A program made the translations under genes and the position numbers. Positions 37,138 to 46,335 of a stretch of DNA of 64,000 bases are shown in pieces; the first letter of the stretch is position 1; each line of letters opens with the position of its first letter. The DNA comes from Cytobacillus suaedae. Lineage in GTDB: Bacteria > Bacillota > Bacilli > Bacillales > Bacillaceae_L. Location: contig CP063163.1 in assembly GCA_014960805.1 (NCBI GenBank), positions 3,497,001 to 3,561,000 on the forward strand, read 5' to 3'. The notes beneath the pieces were generated by a model. It ran no database searches. It worked only from the letters and a program-made list of their open reading frames with translations, and was not told the origin of the DNA.

Positions 37138-38184
37138 TTAATTTGATAATGATTTTTGCTCCGTATTTGTCTCTATTTTTTCAAATTGATCACACATATA
37201 ATCAAATAATTTATGATTAAAGTTTTCTTGATTTCGAATATATCCTGATAATATTTGGTATCTTTCTTCCTGTTGTCTCAGGTAGTCTAAGAGGTTATTT
37301 AGGACCTGTTTTTGTTCCTCAATAAACTCCATTAATTCAATATCATCTTCCTTATGCCTTAATAACTCCTCTGAGAATTTCTTTTGCATGCCTTCGTGAT
37401 TTTCAACATTATTGATTAGTTGACTATACATTCTAGCTTGCTCTAGCACTTTTTCAACTAACTCTAAATGTTCCTTTTCAAGATTATAATAGTGGAGGTG
37501 AAGTTCCTCTTGGAGGTCCTTCATTCCTTTGTACTCATCAGTAACCTCTGTGTTTAGAAGCTTCTGTTTATCGATAAAATCTAATATTGGTGACATTTTC
37601 TCCTCTTGTTCTTCTCGAATTTCCTTATCACTCTTTTTAAGACGTTTGAATCTCTTAAAGATTTTTTTATTAAATTTCTTTTGTACTTGAATAAACTTGT
37701 ATAAAGGAGTCAGTTTTTCTTCTTGTTCTTTAAACTTATGGTCTGTATCACTTTTTACTTTCTGATAGTCCGCATAAATGTTTTTATTTATCTTTTCCTG
37801 TTCTTCTGAAGTTTTCTGTAATGCACCAATCTTTAATTTTAATTCATTTAACATATCATCATGTCCAAGTAAATGATTGTTTAGGTACTGTTCATTTTCG
37901 TGTACTAAGGATGACAATTGCTTGAAATGATTCGTTTGTTCGGTTATGGAATGTTCAAGTTTCTCTTTTAACTGTCCGTGTTTATTCCTTAGTTCAATTA
38001 TACTATGGTTGTTTATATTTACGTTATCCGATAGTTCTTTATAAACAACAGCTTGAGATTTTATATGTTCTTTCAATACACTTGTATGATACATGTTTTG
38101 ATTATTTATAGAATGATTAAAATGAGTAGGGCTAGGTCTGAATATTTGCTGATTTGAATTATTAATATAAGGTTGGGAAGTCAT
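37138..38184 (-). CDS. large coiled-coil protein with internal repeats, unknown function
   Basis: 348 residues starting at the ATG after AAGGAGAGAG (an upstream start would include that site). A polar Asn/Gln-rich head (about 1-45) leads into nearly continuous coiled coil. A short motif recurs: FIQVQK (164-169), FIDKQK (203-208), FIEEQK (287-292) and YIRNQE (315-320). The first two sit in about 39-residue repeats that begin with an E-E-Q-E-E-K cluster. One very basic block (KKFNKKIFKRFKRLKKS) lies near 170-186. No membrane helix, signal peptide or enzymatic motif. It may be a spore-coat, cytoskeletal or DNA-bridging scaffold; I do not recognise it. Confidence 0.75.
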   Translation of the reverse strand: MTSQPYINNSNQQIFRPSPTHFNHSINNQNMYHTSVLKEHIKSQAVVYKELSDNVNINNHSIIELRNKHGQLKEKLEHSITEQTNHFKQLSSLVHENEQYLNNHLLGHDDMLNELKLKIGALQKTSEEQEKINKNIYADYQKVKSDTDHKFKEQEEKLTPLYKFIQVQKKFNKKIFKRFKRLKKSDKEIREEQEEKMSPILDFIDKQKLLNTEVTDEYKGMKDLQEELHLHYYNLEKEHLELVEKVLEQARMYSQLINNVENHEGMQKKFSEELLRHKEDDIELMEFIEEQKQVLNNLLDYLRQQEERYQILSGYIRNQENFNHKLFDYMCDQFEKIETNTEQKSLSN

Positions 38185-38344
38185 TTGACTCTCTCCTTTT
38201 CGGTAAAAATTTCGCAAATTATTCTTTATTTTATTGCTAAACTCTTTCTTTTGTGACTTAGACCTATAGTAAACATATGCTAATCAGAGTTTGGTTCATT
38301 ATAAATTCTCAAGAAATTGTAATAAATATGAGCCATTATAAAAA

Positions 38345-38818
38345 ATAACGGTATTTCAGTCCGCTTGGACAACATTACATTGTCTGATGGACTGGAATAC
38401 CGTTATTTCCACTTTTGACCCTATTTTAGATGTGAAACCGGACTCAGTTACCGTTATTGCTTGTAAACTCGTGGAAAAGTGACTCTATTTTACCAAATAC
38501 CACCCTCTCAGTCCGCGAAAGCTTCAAATATTGTAGTTTTAATCAAAATAACGGTATCTCAGTCCGCTTTGACAGTACTTACATTGCCTACCGGATTGAA
38601 ATACCGTTATTTCCACTTTTGACCCTATTTTTGATGTGAAACCGGACTCAGATACCGTTATTGTCAGTAAACTCGTTGAAAAGTGACTCTATTTTACCAA
38701 ATAACAGCCTCTCAGTCCGCGAATGCTTCAAATATAGTGATTCTAATAAAAATAACGGCATCTCAGTCCGCTTTGACAATACTTACATTGCCTGCAGGAC
38801 TGTGATACCGTTATGAAC
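38345..38818. repeat. 203/204-bp tandem array of hairpins
   Basis: Two full units (38345-38547, 203 bp; 38548-38751, 204 bp) and a third partial unit ending near 38818, about 90% alike. Each unit opens with a 16-bp inverted repeat (AACGGTATTTCAGTCC, 38347-38362, with its complement at 38389-38404, one mismatch). It then carries an inverted CGGACTCAG-TACCGTT copy and a direct CTCAGTCCGC copy. The same half-motif therefore recurs about ten times in both orientations. It fills the 657-base gap between the coiled-coil gene and the ald stop. No coding potential is supported. Confidence 0.85.
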
Positions 38819-38841
38819 CCTAGTTTGACCTAGAGCAAAAA

Positions 38842-39957
38842 TTAACCTAATAAAGTTCTTGCATCTGAATATGCAAGTTCGTGCGATTCAGCAACAGCTT
38901 TGTAAGTTACGTAACCGTTTAATGTATTGATTCCTTTTAATAAAGCTTCATTGTCTAAACATGCTTGCTTGTACCCTTTGTTTGCAATTTGAATTGCATA
39001 TGGCACAGTTACATTTGTTAAAGCAATTGTAGAAGTACGAGGTACAGCACCTGGCATATTTGCTACTGCATAGTGTACTACATCATGTTTTACATAAGTT
39101 GGATCATCATGAGTAGTGATACGGTCAGTTGTTTCAAAGATACCACCTTGGTCAATCGCAATATCCACGATTACTGAGCCTGGCACCATTGTTTTCACCA
39201 TATCTTCAGTAACAAGCTTAGGTGCTCTTGCTCCTGGAATTAAAACTGCACCAATAACTAAGTCAGATTGGGCAACAGCTTCAGCAATGTTTAATGGATT
39301 TGACATTAACGTTGTAATGTCTTTTCCAAAAATATCATCAAGCTGACGTAAACGCTCTGGGTTTAAGTCAATGATTGTAACTTGTGCACCTAAACCAATT
39401 GCCATTTTAGCAGCATTTGTTCCAGCTACACCCCCACCGATGATTGTAACTTTTCCACGACTAACGCCTGGAACACCAGCAAGTAAAATCCCTTTTCCAC
39501 CCTTTGGCTTTTCAAGGAATTGAGCACCTAGCTGTGATGACATTCTTCCTGCAACCTCACTCATAGGTGTTAATAAAGGCAGTGACCCGTTAGGTAGTTG
39601 AACTGTCTCATATGCAATTCCAACTACTTTGTTATCAATTAATGCCTTTGTTAACTCAGGTTCTGGAGCTAAGTGTAAATATGTAAATAAAATTAATCCT
39701 TCACGGAAATATTGATATTCAGATGGAAGTGGCTCTTTTACTTTCATAACCATGTCCATTGACCAAGCTTCAGCAGCAGTATCTACAATTCTAGCTCCTG
39801 CAATTACATAATCTTCGTCAGTAAAAAGAGACCCAACACCCGCATTTGTTTCAATAAATACTTCGTGTCCAGATGTAACAAGGTTCACAACCCCAGCAGG
39901 TGTCATCGCAACACGATTTTCATTATTTTTTATCTCTCTAGGTACACCAATACGCAT
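38842..39957 (-). CDS. ald: alanine dehydrogenase
   Basis: 371 residues. Substrate-binding Lys and catalytic His in [11 protein letters not shown] and [16 protein letters not shown] loop [32 protein letters not shown]; catalytic Asp in [16 protein letters not shown]. Reversibly deaminates L-alanine to pyruvate. In Bacillus it supports growth on alanine and sporulation. Ribosome site GTAGGAGGAATT. No regulator gene is adjacent. The 3' side is the hairpin array rather than a simple terminator. Confidence 0.96.
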   Translation of the reverse strand: MRIGVPREIKNNENRVAMTPAGVVNLVTSGHEVFIETNAGVGSLFTDEDYVIAGARIVDTAAEAWSMDMVMKVKEPLPSEYQYFREGLILFTYLHLAPEPELTKALIDNKVVGIAYETVQLPNGSLPLLTPMSEVAGRMSSQLGAQFLEKPKGGKGILLAGVPGVSRGKVTIIGGGVAGTNAAKMAIGLGAQVTIIDLNPERLRQLDDIFGKDITTLMSNPLNIAEAVAQSDLVIGAVLIPGARAPKLVTEDMVKTMVPGSVIVDIAIDQGGIFETTDRITTHDDPTYVKHDVVHYAVANMPGAVPRTSTIALTNVTVPYAIQIANKGYKQACLDNEALLKGINTLNGYVTYKAVAESHELAYSDARTLLG

Positions 39958-40208
39958 TAAGTAATTCCTCCTACAAATTTATAATTTCAGTAACTAAACC
40001 ATTATGTAAAATAACATACTAAAACGGCCCAACTTGAGGATTTTAGTATATCCTTAAATCTAAAAACCTAAAGTAAAGAGCTAATAACGTCTTTACTATA
40101 TCACCAATCTTCATATTGTTAAACAATTTTCTTCACTAATTGGCAAAATTTGATTTTACTGAATAATTTAATAATGTAAACCCTTTCAAACTTGTTGGGA
40201 TCCATTAC

Positions 40209-40236
40209 AAAAAGACTCTCCTATTATATGAGAGTC
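40209..40236 (-). terminator. terminator of the 122-residue secreted protein gene
   Basis: 7-bp stem GACTCTC / GAGAGTC followed by TTTTTG on the minus strand. Confidence 0.75.
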
Positions 40237-40238
40237 TA

Positions 40239-40607
40239 TTATTCACGTTCCCATACCCAAGTATACAGATGATCATCTTGTTCTTGCCAGGAAACATCTA
40301 TTCTTTCAATTGAAGAGAACCCCTTGCCTTCAAGAAATTTCACTAATTCCTCAGCTTTACTCGCCTTGCTAAGAGGAATTTCACTAAAAAGATTTGTAAC
40401 CTCTTGTTTTGCTTGTAGCCCTTTCATTTCATGTTGTCCTTTCTGGAACACATATTTGAAAGGATATTTATACTCCCATTTTGTAACCGATTCCGAATCA
40501 TGTACAACCACTTTAAATAAGACTGAGTCCTTCATTACCTCTGAACTATTCGAACTAAATCCAAAAAGGACGACGCAAAGTGAAAAGATAAATAAAATCC
40601 CTCTCAT
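40239..40607 (-). CDS. predicted secreted/anchored protein, unknown function
   Basis: 122 residues with an N-terminal hydrophobic signal (MRGILFIFSLCVVLFGFSSNS) and a hydrophilic body containing paired Trp/Tyr (TKWEYKYPFKYVF, DDHLYTWVWERE). The Cys in the signal is not in a clear lipobox, so cleavage by signal peptidase I or a stay-in-membrane anchor is likely. The ATG at 40607 follows GAGGTG; the upstream GTG belongs to that site. Not recognised. Monocistronic, with a terminator overlapping its 3' end. Confidence 0.7.
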   Translation of the reverse strand: MRGILFIFSLCVVLFGFSSNSSEVMKDSVLFKVVVHDSESVTKWEYKYPFKYVFQKGQHEMKGLQAKQEVTNLFSEIPLSKASKAEELVKFLEGKGFSSIERIDVSWQEQDDHLYTWVWERE

Positions 40608-40699
40608 AAAAATCACCTCATCAATAGAATGAGGAAAAAGTTGGATTTTTATACATCTTTTGACGAAGAATATTACCCTTTTATATAGTTAAAGTAAGA

Positions 40700-40881
40700 G
40701 TGGATTGGAGCGGAAGGCACTTGACTCCTGCGGGAAATGATGGAAAGTCGAGACCCCGCAGGCGCTGTGCGCCGAGGAGGCTCGACTCCATCCCCGATGG
40801 GAATCCGCCCTTGAAAAAGCCGGGAGTTTGGCTTTTTCATGATTCCCCGCGGAAAGCAAGTGTCTGTAGCGGAAAGGAACG
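40700..40881 (+). repeat. modular palindromic element, copy R7
   Basis: Forward copy with ends TGGATTGGAGCGGAAGGCAC and GTAGCGGAAAGGAACG, full core, and nested hairpin GAAAAAGCC (40813-40821) / GGCTTTTTC (40830-40838). It fills most of the gap between the secreted-protein gene and the 54-residue gene. Reading frames through it on either strand are spurious. Confidence 0.85.
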
Positions 40882-40928
40882 ATGTTCGATATCAAAACTT
40901 AGAATAAACAACTTATGTTTTTTAATGA

Positions 40929-41093
40929 TTATATATCTTCATCTTCACTGTTTGCTGCAACTGAATTTAATACATGGTATTGGTCTACAAAGCCACTAAA
41001 ATAGGAATGATGTAATTGTTCATTCACTTCACTTGTCCCAGTTTCATCAAAGAGTAATTCTTGCATTGGTATATCCCTATCCTCCATAACCAT
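40929..41093 (-). CDS. small acidic protein, unknown function
   Basis: A 54-residue ORF preceded by ATAGGAGATGA, with a possible second start two codons in (41087). The product is acidic and polar (MEDRDIPMQELLFDETG..., ending NSEDEDI) with a central aromatic block (HHSYFSGFVDQYHVL). No membrane helix or Cys. It lies divergent from the universal stress protein gene. Not recognised; the good ribosome site and non-random composition support a real gene. Confidence 0.55.
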   Translation of the reverse strand: MVMEDRDIPMQELLFDETGTSEVNEQLHHSYFSGFVDQYHVLNSVAANSEDEDI

Positions 41094-41199
41094 TCATCTC
41101 CTATTGTTCACCATATTTACATTTCTTACTTAGTTTCTGCTATTTTATGGGTGTTATACTGTATATAGGAAGTATTTTGAAATATAGGGAGGTTCACTT

Positions 41200-41655
41200 A
41201 TGAGCTTAACTTATAGAAAAATTCTTGTTGCTGTTGATGGATCAAAGGAATCTGATTGGGCATTTAAAAAGGCCATTGAAATCTCGAAACGTAACAATGC
41301 CAGCTTAGTTATTACACATATTATAGACACAAGGTCTTTTGCAACTGTTGAGGCATATGATAGGTCAATTGCATTAAGAGCAGAAAAGTTTGCAAAAGAA
41401 CTAGTAGAAGATTACAAAAAACAAGCTGAGAAAGAAGATGTAAAAAACTTATATACTGTTATAGAATATGGATCTCCTAAAGTTAAAATTGCCAAAGAAA
41501 TTGCCCCGAAGCATGAAATAGACTTAATTATCTGTGGTGGTTCAGGCTTAAACGCTGTGGAACGTTTTTTAATAGGAAGTGTCTCTGAAAATATTACACG
41601 TTCTGCAACCTGTGACGTTCTAATAGTTAAATCTGAAAAAGACGAACACAAATGA
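41200..41655 (+). CDS. universal stress protein UspA family
   Basis: 151 residues, single Usp domain. The ATP-binding signature is present: GGSGLNAVERFLIGSVSENITRSA near the C terminus (G-x2-G-x9-G-S/T type) and the N-terminal ILVAVDGSKESDWAFKKAI with the adenine-pocket Asp. Such proteins bind ATP and modulate stress survival; no specific partner can be inferred. Ribosome site AGGGAGG. Monocistronic with its own terminator. Confidence 0.92.
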   Translation: MSLTYRKILVAVDGSKESDWAFKKAIEISKRNNASLVITHIIDTRSFATVEAYDRSIALRAEKFAKELVEDYKKQAEKEDVKNLYTVIEYGSPKVKIAKEIAPKHEIDLIICGGSGLNAVERFLIGSVSENITRSATCDVLIVKSEKDEHK

Positions 41656-41658
41656 AAA

Positions 41659-41692
41659 ACAAAAGCATGAAGAGTAGTCTTCATGCTTTTTG
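41659..41692 (+). terminator. terminator of universal stress protein gene
   Basis: Perfect 13-bp stem AAAAGCATGAAGA / TCTTCATGCTTTT ending in a T run. Confidence 0.9.
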
Positions 41693-41790
41693 CTTTACTA
41701 CCTATTTCTGTAATTCATACTTTTTGATGGTATGTCCTAGTTTACTAGTGTACAATTAAACACAGAAATCACCTCTTGGGGGTAAACTGA

Positions 41791-42108
41791 ATGGACAAAA
41801 CAATTTTCACCTTTAATGAACGATTAGGAATTCATATTCCCGTTTTATCGAAGAATTGGGATGAATATAATAAAGAAAAGCAGAATGCGGTGTTACTTCA
41901 ATGGGAAAAGATTAGGGGGAGAATACCTGATCGAATTTCAGAATTAGAACGTGAGATTAATCAAAAACAAGCAGAGCTTGATAATGAAGAAGATTTCCCA
42001 CGATCCTGCTTACTAAATTCTCAAATATCGGAACTAGCTTCAATTATTAATGACCTTTGGTTATGGTATAGATTGAACCAAAGTGTGTCCATGAAGGGTC
42101 ATCAATAA
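41791..42108 (+). CDS. small helical protein, unknown function
   Basis: 105 residues after TTGGGGGTAAACTG. A structured N-terminal part (FTFNERLGIHIPVLSKNWDEYNKEKQNAVLLQWEKIRGRIPDRI) leads into an acidic coiled segment (ISELEREINQKQAELDNEED). A helix with paired Trp (ASIINDLWLWYRLNQSVS) follows. No signal peptide. It resembles small conserved Bacillus orphans, but I cannot name the family. It has its own promoter region and shares a bidirectional terminator with moaB. Confidence 0.75.
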   Translation: MDKTIFTFNERLGIHIPVLSKNWDEYNKEKQNAVLLQWEKIRGRIPDRISELEREINQKQAELDNEEDFPRSCLLNSQISELASIINDLWLWYRLNQSVSMKGHQ

Positions 42109-42117
42109 AAATAAAGT

Positions 42118-42162
42118 AAGACCTAACTGTGGTATAACTAAACCAAAGTTAGGTCTTATTTT
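42118..42162. terminator. bidirectional terminator
   Basis: Perfect 11-bp stem AAGACCTAACT / AGTTAGGTCTT followed by ATTTTTA, between the 105-residue gene and moaB. Confidence 0.8.
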
Positions 42163-42674
42163 TATAGATCTTTTTTAATTTCTCTCACTACATGGCCAAG
42201 TTCGGGGATAATTAGTTTATTCATTGCCAACTTTACTGCACCTGTTGAACCTGGTGTAGAAAAAATAGCGGTATTATTTGCAACACCTGCTATTGCCCTA
42301 GATAAAATGGCAGATGAACCTATATCCTCAGTGTAACTTAACATCCTAAATAATTCCCCAAAGCCAACAATTTCTTTTGCTAGAATCTCTTGTACCGTCT
42401 CAATTGTAACATCTCTTTTGGCAATCCCAGTTCCACCATTCGTTAGAACTACATCGATATCTGGGTTTTCACAACCAGCTAATACTGCTCTTCGAATAGC
42501 CTCTTTTTCGTCTTTTACAATCTCATATTCAATGATTTTATGTTTATGCTCCAAGAGAAAGGCTATCATTGTTTTCCCGCTTTTATCGGTTTCCTCAGTT
42601 CTAGTATCACTTACTGTAATGACCTTACAGTTCACTGTAAATGGGGCTTGTTTTTTATGCTCTAGTGAACTCAT
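42162..42674 (-). CDS. moaB: molybdenum cofactor protein MoaB (molybdopterin adenylyltransferase family)
   Basis: 170 residues with the MoaB/Mog fold: VITVSDTRTEETDKSG near the N terminus, the nucleotide/pterin site LTNGGTGIAKRDVTIE, and FSTPGSTGAVKLAM. The family binds or adenylylates molybdopterin. Its ATG overlaps the stop of the EcsC-type gene (ATGA), so the two are cotranscribed, although no functional link is obvious. No other moa gene is in the window. Confidence 0.92.
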   Translation of the reverse strand: MSSLEHKKQAPFTVNCKVITVSDTRTEETDKSGKTMIAFLLEHKHKIIEYEIVKDEKEAIRRAVLAGCENPDIDVVLTNGGTGIAKRDVTIETVQEILAKEIVGFGELFRMLSYTEDIGSSAILSRAIAGVANNTAIFSTPGSTGAVKLAMNKLIIPELGHVVREIKKDL

Positions 42675-43516
42675 AAAGATAGACCTTCCTTTTCCTTTAA
42701 GTAGCGGAGTTGATAGTATTTATGTGCAAATTCAGTTACTTGTCTTGTTAACTGATAATTCATACCAGCACCAATTGCCATTCCAATTAACGGAACTCCT
42801 TGTACAATCTTTCTCCTAAAGACGATAATTAACATAGCTTTCATTAATTGTTTTAATGGATGTGCCATCCAGGATACGTCCGTGAGCTCCTCACTTCCCT
42901 CATAGAAGAAAAAGTGTTCATCTGTTCCATCTAGCTCATCAATTAGACCTTCCCAGCCTTTGTGCTGAATGGAGTTTGGCAAAGTCGCAGCATGAAACAC
43001 TTTCAGAGAAGTCATCATTTCGTGTGGTGTATTCACCTCATACCCATACGTCATTGCAATTAGTTGGACCACTCGCAAATTAATAATCGTCATAGCTGGA
43101 AGGTCCGAACCAAGTAGTAACACACCGCCGGTTCCAGTCAATCCCCCCTGCGCGAAGGAATATAATCTATGCTTAGCAATTTGATGATCAGCTAGATAGA
43201 TCAACTGGTCAACTGATAGGTTTTTAAGGTCACTAACATCTTCTATGTCCTTATAAAAGGTTCGGGCTGATGTAATTATTCGTTGACGGGCATCCATCTG
43301 AAGCTGAGTTCCTTGAATAGCTGCATGCAAATGAAAAAGCATGTTATCTAATTTAAGAAAAAATTCGCTCCTAACATCCTCTGGAACTAACTCAAATGCT
43401 CTTTCTAGCCATTTATTGTAGGTTGCTTCAAAGTCAGTTGGTTCATATTGATAGAGCTTTTGTTCCCATGTTTTAATATCTTCTATTACTTGTTTTTCTC
43501 TTGGCGTTAAACTCAA
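42671..43516 (-). CDS. EcsC family protein
   Basis: 281 residues, TTG start after GGGAGG. Contains the EcsC-family features: a Gly-rich segment (FAQGGLTGTGGVLLLGSDLPAMTIINLRVVQLIAMTYGY) and a C-terminal amphipathic region (GVPLIGMAIGAGMNYQLTRQVTEFAHKYYQLRYL). EcsC is the third protein of the EcsABC system tied to secretion and competence, but this stand-alone paralog has no ABC genes nearby. Function unknown. Confidence 0.85.
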   Translation of the reverse strand: MSLTPREKQVIEDIKTWEQKLYQYEPTDFEATYNKWLERAFELVPEDVRSEFFLKLDNMLFHLHAAIQGTQLQMDARQRIITSARTFYKDIEDVSDLKNLSVDQLIYLADHQIAKHRLYSFAQGGLTGTGGVLLLGSDLPAMTIINLRVVQLIAMTYGYEVNTPHEMMTSLKVFHAATLPNSIQHKGWEGLIDELDGTDEHFFFYEGSEELTDVSWMAHPLKQLMKAMLIIVFRRKIVQGVPLIGMAIGAGMNYQLTRQVTEFAHKYYQLRYLKEKEGLSL

Positions 43517-43600
43517 GCTTAAAACCTCCCGCTACCATTTTTACCTTATTATGTATTATAACATAATTAAACCTTTCACCTTCATGAGTTATATGTACAA

Positions 43601-43638
43601 TAAAAAACCAGGTGAACTCTGAAGTTATCACCTGGTTT
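43601..43638 (-). terminator. terminator of ackA
   Basis: Perfect 11-bp stem AAACCAGGTGA / TCACCTGGTTT followed by TTTAT on the minus strand. Confidence 0.85.
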
Positions 43639-43642
43639 GGGG

Positions 43643-44830
43643 TTATTGAGCTAGCCTTACAACATCCCTTGCAATCATTACTTCTTCGTTAGTAGGGATT
43701 ACAAGAACTTTAACAGGAGAATGTGGATAGCTAATAAACGCTTCTTCTCCTCGTACCTTGTTTAATGTAGGATCCCAGTATACTCCCATAAATTCTAAAC
43801 CTCTTAATACACGAGCGCGAATTGTATCACTATTTTCGCCAATACCAGCCGTAAAGATTATTGCATCAACACCAGACATACGTGCTGCATACGAACCCAA
43901 ATATTTGTGTATCCTGCTTGCAAAAACTTCTAATGCTAATTCAGCACGCTCATTTCCTTCTCCAGCTTGCTGCTCAATATCTCTTAAATCACTTGAAAAA
44001 CCTGAGACACCAAGAATTCCACTCTTCTTATTCAAGACATCTAATACTTCGTCAGCAGTTTGCCCCGTTTTTTCCATAATATAAGGGATTAAAGCAGGGT
44101 CAATGTTACCAGACCTTGTTCCCATTGCCACACCAGCCAAAGGAGTAAAACCCATAGAGGTATCTATTGACTTTCCGCCTTCAATTGCTGCAATACTAGC
44201 ACCATTGCCTAAGTGACAAGATATTAGGCGAAGCTGCTCCTTTGGTCGGCCAAGTAGTTGCGCTGCTCGTTCAGAAATATATTTATGGGATGTCCCATGG
44301 AATCCATACTTTCTAATACCGTATTTTTCATAATACTCATAAGGCAAGCTATAAAGGAATGATTTTTCAGGCATCGTTTGATGGAATGCAGTATCGAAGA
44401 CCGCTACTGATGGAACATCTGGTAAAACTTCTTTAAAGGCCTTAATACCGGTTATATTAGCTGGATTATGTAAAGGAGCTAATTCAGATAAGTCTTCTAT
44501 TTTACCAATGATCTCCTCAGTCAATAAAACAGAGTCATTAAAGATTTCGCCACCATGAACCACTCGATGGCCAATACCTTGGATTTCATTTAAGGATTCG
44601 ATGATGCCAAGATCCGTTAATTTTGCAAGTAATACTTTTACGGCAACTGAATGGTCTGGAATTTCTGTGGTTTCCGTATGTTTATTTCCGTTCACTGTTA
44701 TATTGAAAATGGCATTTTCTAGCCCTATACGCTCAACTAGTCCTTTTGTTACAACTTCTTCACTAGGCATTTCAAATAACTGAAACTTTAAGGAAGAGCT
44801 TCCTGCATTTATTGCAATAATTTTAGACAT
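43643..44830 (-). CDS. ackA: acetate kinase
   Basis: 395 residues, the B. subtilis AckA length. ASKHA-fold motifs: [11 protein letters not shown] (Asn7), GHRVVHGG (substrate Arg), [11 protein letters not shown] (catalytic Asp), HGTSHKYI (His), [10 protein letters not shown] (second Arg) and C-terminal Glu in [12 protein letters not shown]. Makes ATP from acetyl phosphate during overflow metabolism. Ribosome site AGGAGGATT. It follows ytxK as in B. subtilis. A TTGACA hexamer at 44983-44988 could be its own promoter, but no confident -10 or cre site was found. Confidence 0.97.
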   Translation of the reverse strand: MSKIIAINAGSSSLKFQLFEMPSEEVVTKGLVERIGLENAIFNITVNGNKHTETTEIPDHSVAVKVLLAKLTDLGIIESLNEIQGIGHRVVHGGEIFNDSVLLTEEIIGKIEDLSELAPLHNPANITGIKAFKEVLPDVPSVAVFDTAFHQTMPEKSFLYSLPYEYYEKYGIRKYGFHGTSHKYISERAAQLLGRPKEQLRLISCHLGNGASIAAIEGGKSIDTSMGFTPLAGVAMGTRSGNIDPALIPYIMEKTGQTADEVLDVLNKKSGILGVSGFSSDLRDIEQQAGEGNERAELALEVFASRIHKYLGSYAARMSGVDAIIFTAGIGENSDTIRARVLRGLEFMGVYWDPTLNKVRGEEAFISYPHSPVKVLVIPTNEEVMIARDVVRLAQ

Positions 44831-45001
44831 TATATAATCCTCCTAATCATTCTACATCCAAGGTAACTACGTATATTATCTCGGTTATTTTATGCAATAT
44901 GAGTAAATTTATATCCCACCCATTTCATTTAACCATTGAGGATTACCTATTATCAATATGTAGGATAGAAAGGTGCTTTTTTTGTCAAATATATATGTCT
45001 A

Positions 45002-46003
45002 TTAAACTGGACTAGACTCTGATTTTTCTGCTTTAAACCATTCATTTATTCTTTCGATGATATCATTCATCGCAACTTTATTTGAAAACTTAGGTAAGTC
45101 TACTAATAGAGCTTGCTTGGGAGGGGTCACATCTGTTCCCTTTTTTTGTAGGATAAAAATACTCTTAGCAGCACTTTCACTCGCAAACAGGGAAATAGGA
45201 AGTTGAATCAACCCTTGAATATAACTGTTCTCTTTTATATATTGATTTAATTTAACTGCTTGTTCAGTATTAAATAGGGTATTTGGTATTAGGAAAAGTA
45301 AATAACCTCCCTCTTTCACTTGTTTCATACTCTGCTCAATAAATAAATGGTGTGAGTATGAATGACCCTTTTCTGCCCGTAATTCAAATTTCTCTGCACC
45401 TATATCATTTGGGTAATATCCAACAGGTAAATCACTAACAACCAAGTCTACCGGTTCTATAAAAAGCTGCTCTAAGCTGTCTTGATTGAATAACTGGATT
45501 GAATGCTGTTGTAGGTTCGCACTTACATAAGCTAGCTTCAATAAAAGATCATCAATATCAACGCCAAAACCAGTTATTTCTTTATTGCTATTCTGATTTA
45601 ATATAGTTGTTAGTAGATTGCCCGAACCAATAGCTGGGTCTAAAATTGTAAAGCTAGTTTTCTTTTCCATTAGTTTTGTTATTAAGTAACTAATAAATAA
45701 ACCAACTGTATCAGGTGTCATTTGATGATTGGGTTGCGAGCTATTTTTCATTCCTTTTAGGATGAGCAGCTGAAACGCTTTTCTAATTTCCTCATTTGAA
45801 AACTTGTCCATTTTAATTAGATTGTACTCTTTTTCAAGTCTTTTTTTTGTAAGCTCTGAAACTTCATCTTGAAGGATTGTTTCGTGGAATAGATTTTCAC
45901 CTGTTTCGGCAATAGCATCTAAATAGGAACATAAAAGTTCCTCTTGAAGTATTTCTGCTGTTTTATTAAGGGTTGTAAAAAGATGTTCTACAGGAGAGTT
46001 CAC
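45002..46003 (-). CDS. ytxK: YtxK, N6-adenine-type methyltransferase-fold protein
   Basis: 333 residues (B. subtilis YtxK about 329). Helical N-terminal region, then a class I SAM-dependent methyltransferase domain with motif I TILDPAIGSGNLLT (about 118-131) and acidic loop GFGVDID. The catalytic motif IV position reads SDLPVGYYP instead of the NPPY/DPPY of active adenine methylases. It sits just upstream of ackA in the conserved order. Target unknown; the altered motif leaves catalysis uncertain. GTG start after AAAGGAGG. Confidence 0.88.
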   Translation of the reverse strand: MNSPVEHLFTTLNKTAEILQEELLCSYLDAIAETGENLFHETILQDEVSELTKKRLEKEYNLIKMDKFSNEEIRKAFQLLILKGMKNSSQPNHQMTPDTVGLFISYLITKLMEKKTSFTILDPAIGSGNLLTTILNQNSNKEITGFGVDIDDLLLKLAYVSANLQQHSIQLFNQDSLEQLFIEPVDLVVSDLPVGYYPNDIGAEKFELRAEKGHSYSHHLFIEQSMKQVKEGGYLLFLIPNTLFNTEQAVKLNQYIKENSYIQGLIQLPISLFASESAAKSIFILQKKGTDVTPPKQALLVDLPKFSNKVAMNDIIERINEWFKAEKSESSPV

Positions 46004-46063
46004 TCCGATTCCTCCTTTTAAGCTCTAATTATAAAAGTAGTAGTTTTTCACCTGAACATAGAT

Positions 46064-46245
46064 CGTTACTTTCTGCTAAAGGCATTTGCTTTCCGCGGGG
46101 AATTATGAAAAAGCCCAACTGCCGGCTTTTTCAAGGGCGAATTCCCATCGGGGAGGAAGTCGAGCCTCCTCAACGTTCCGTCTGCGGGGTCTCGACCTTT
46201 CCTCTACTTCCCGCAGGAGTCAAACACCTTCCGCTCCAATCCACT
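46064..46245 (-). repeat. modular palindromic element, copy R8
   Basis: Reverse copy with full core and nested hairpin GAAAAAGCC (46107-46115) / GGCTTTTTC (46124-46132). Its right end CCGCTCCAATCCAC matches R5, R7 and R9. The central apex has changed (CTCAACGTTCCGTCTG in place of the usual CGGCGC). It lies between ytxK and tpx; the frame through it is spurious. Confidence 0.82.
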
Positions 46246-46294
46246 CTCAGTAACACTATATTTAATCGCATAAATAATCAATTTGTTATAAAGA

Positions 46295-46327
46295 AATAAA
46301 AGGTGTCAGAGGTTGAACCCTGACACC
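46295..46327 (-). terminator. terminator of tpx
   Basis: Stem GGTGTCAG / CTGACACC with partial inner pairing, then TTTTATTT on the minus strand. Confidence 0.8.
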
Positions 46328-46335
46328 ATTTTTTC

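Noticed and set aside
38457-38639. 60-codon frame inside the tandem array
   Set aside because: It spans repeat units and has no ribosome site; the array explains the sequence.
38345-38818. CRISPR array
   Set aside because: The repeats are about 200 bp with internal inverted copies and almost no unique spacers. No cas genes are present.
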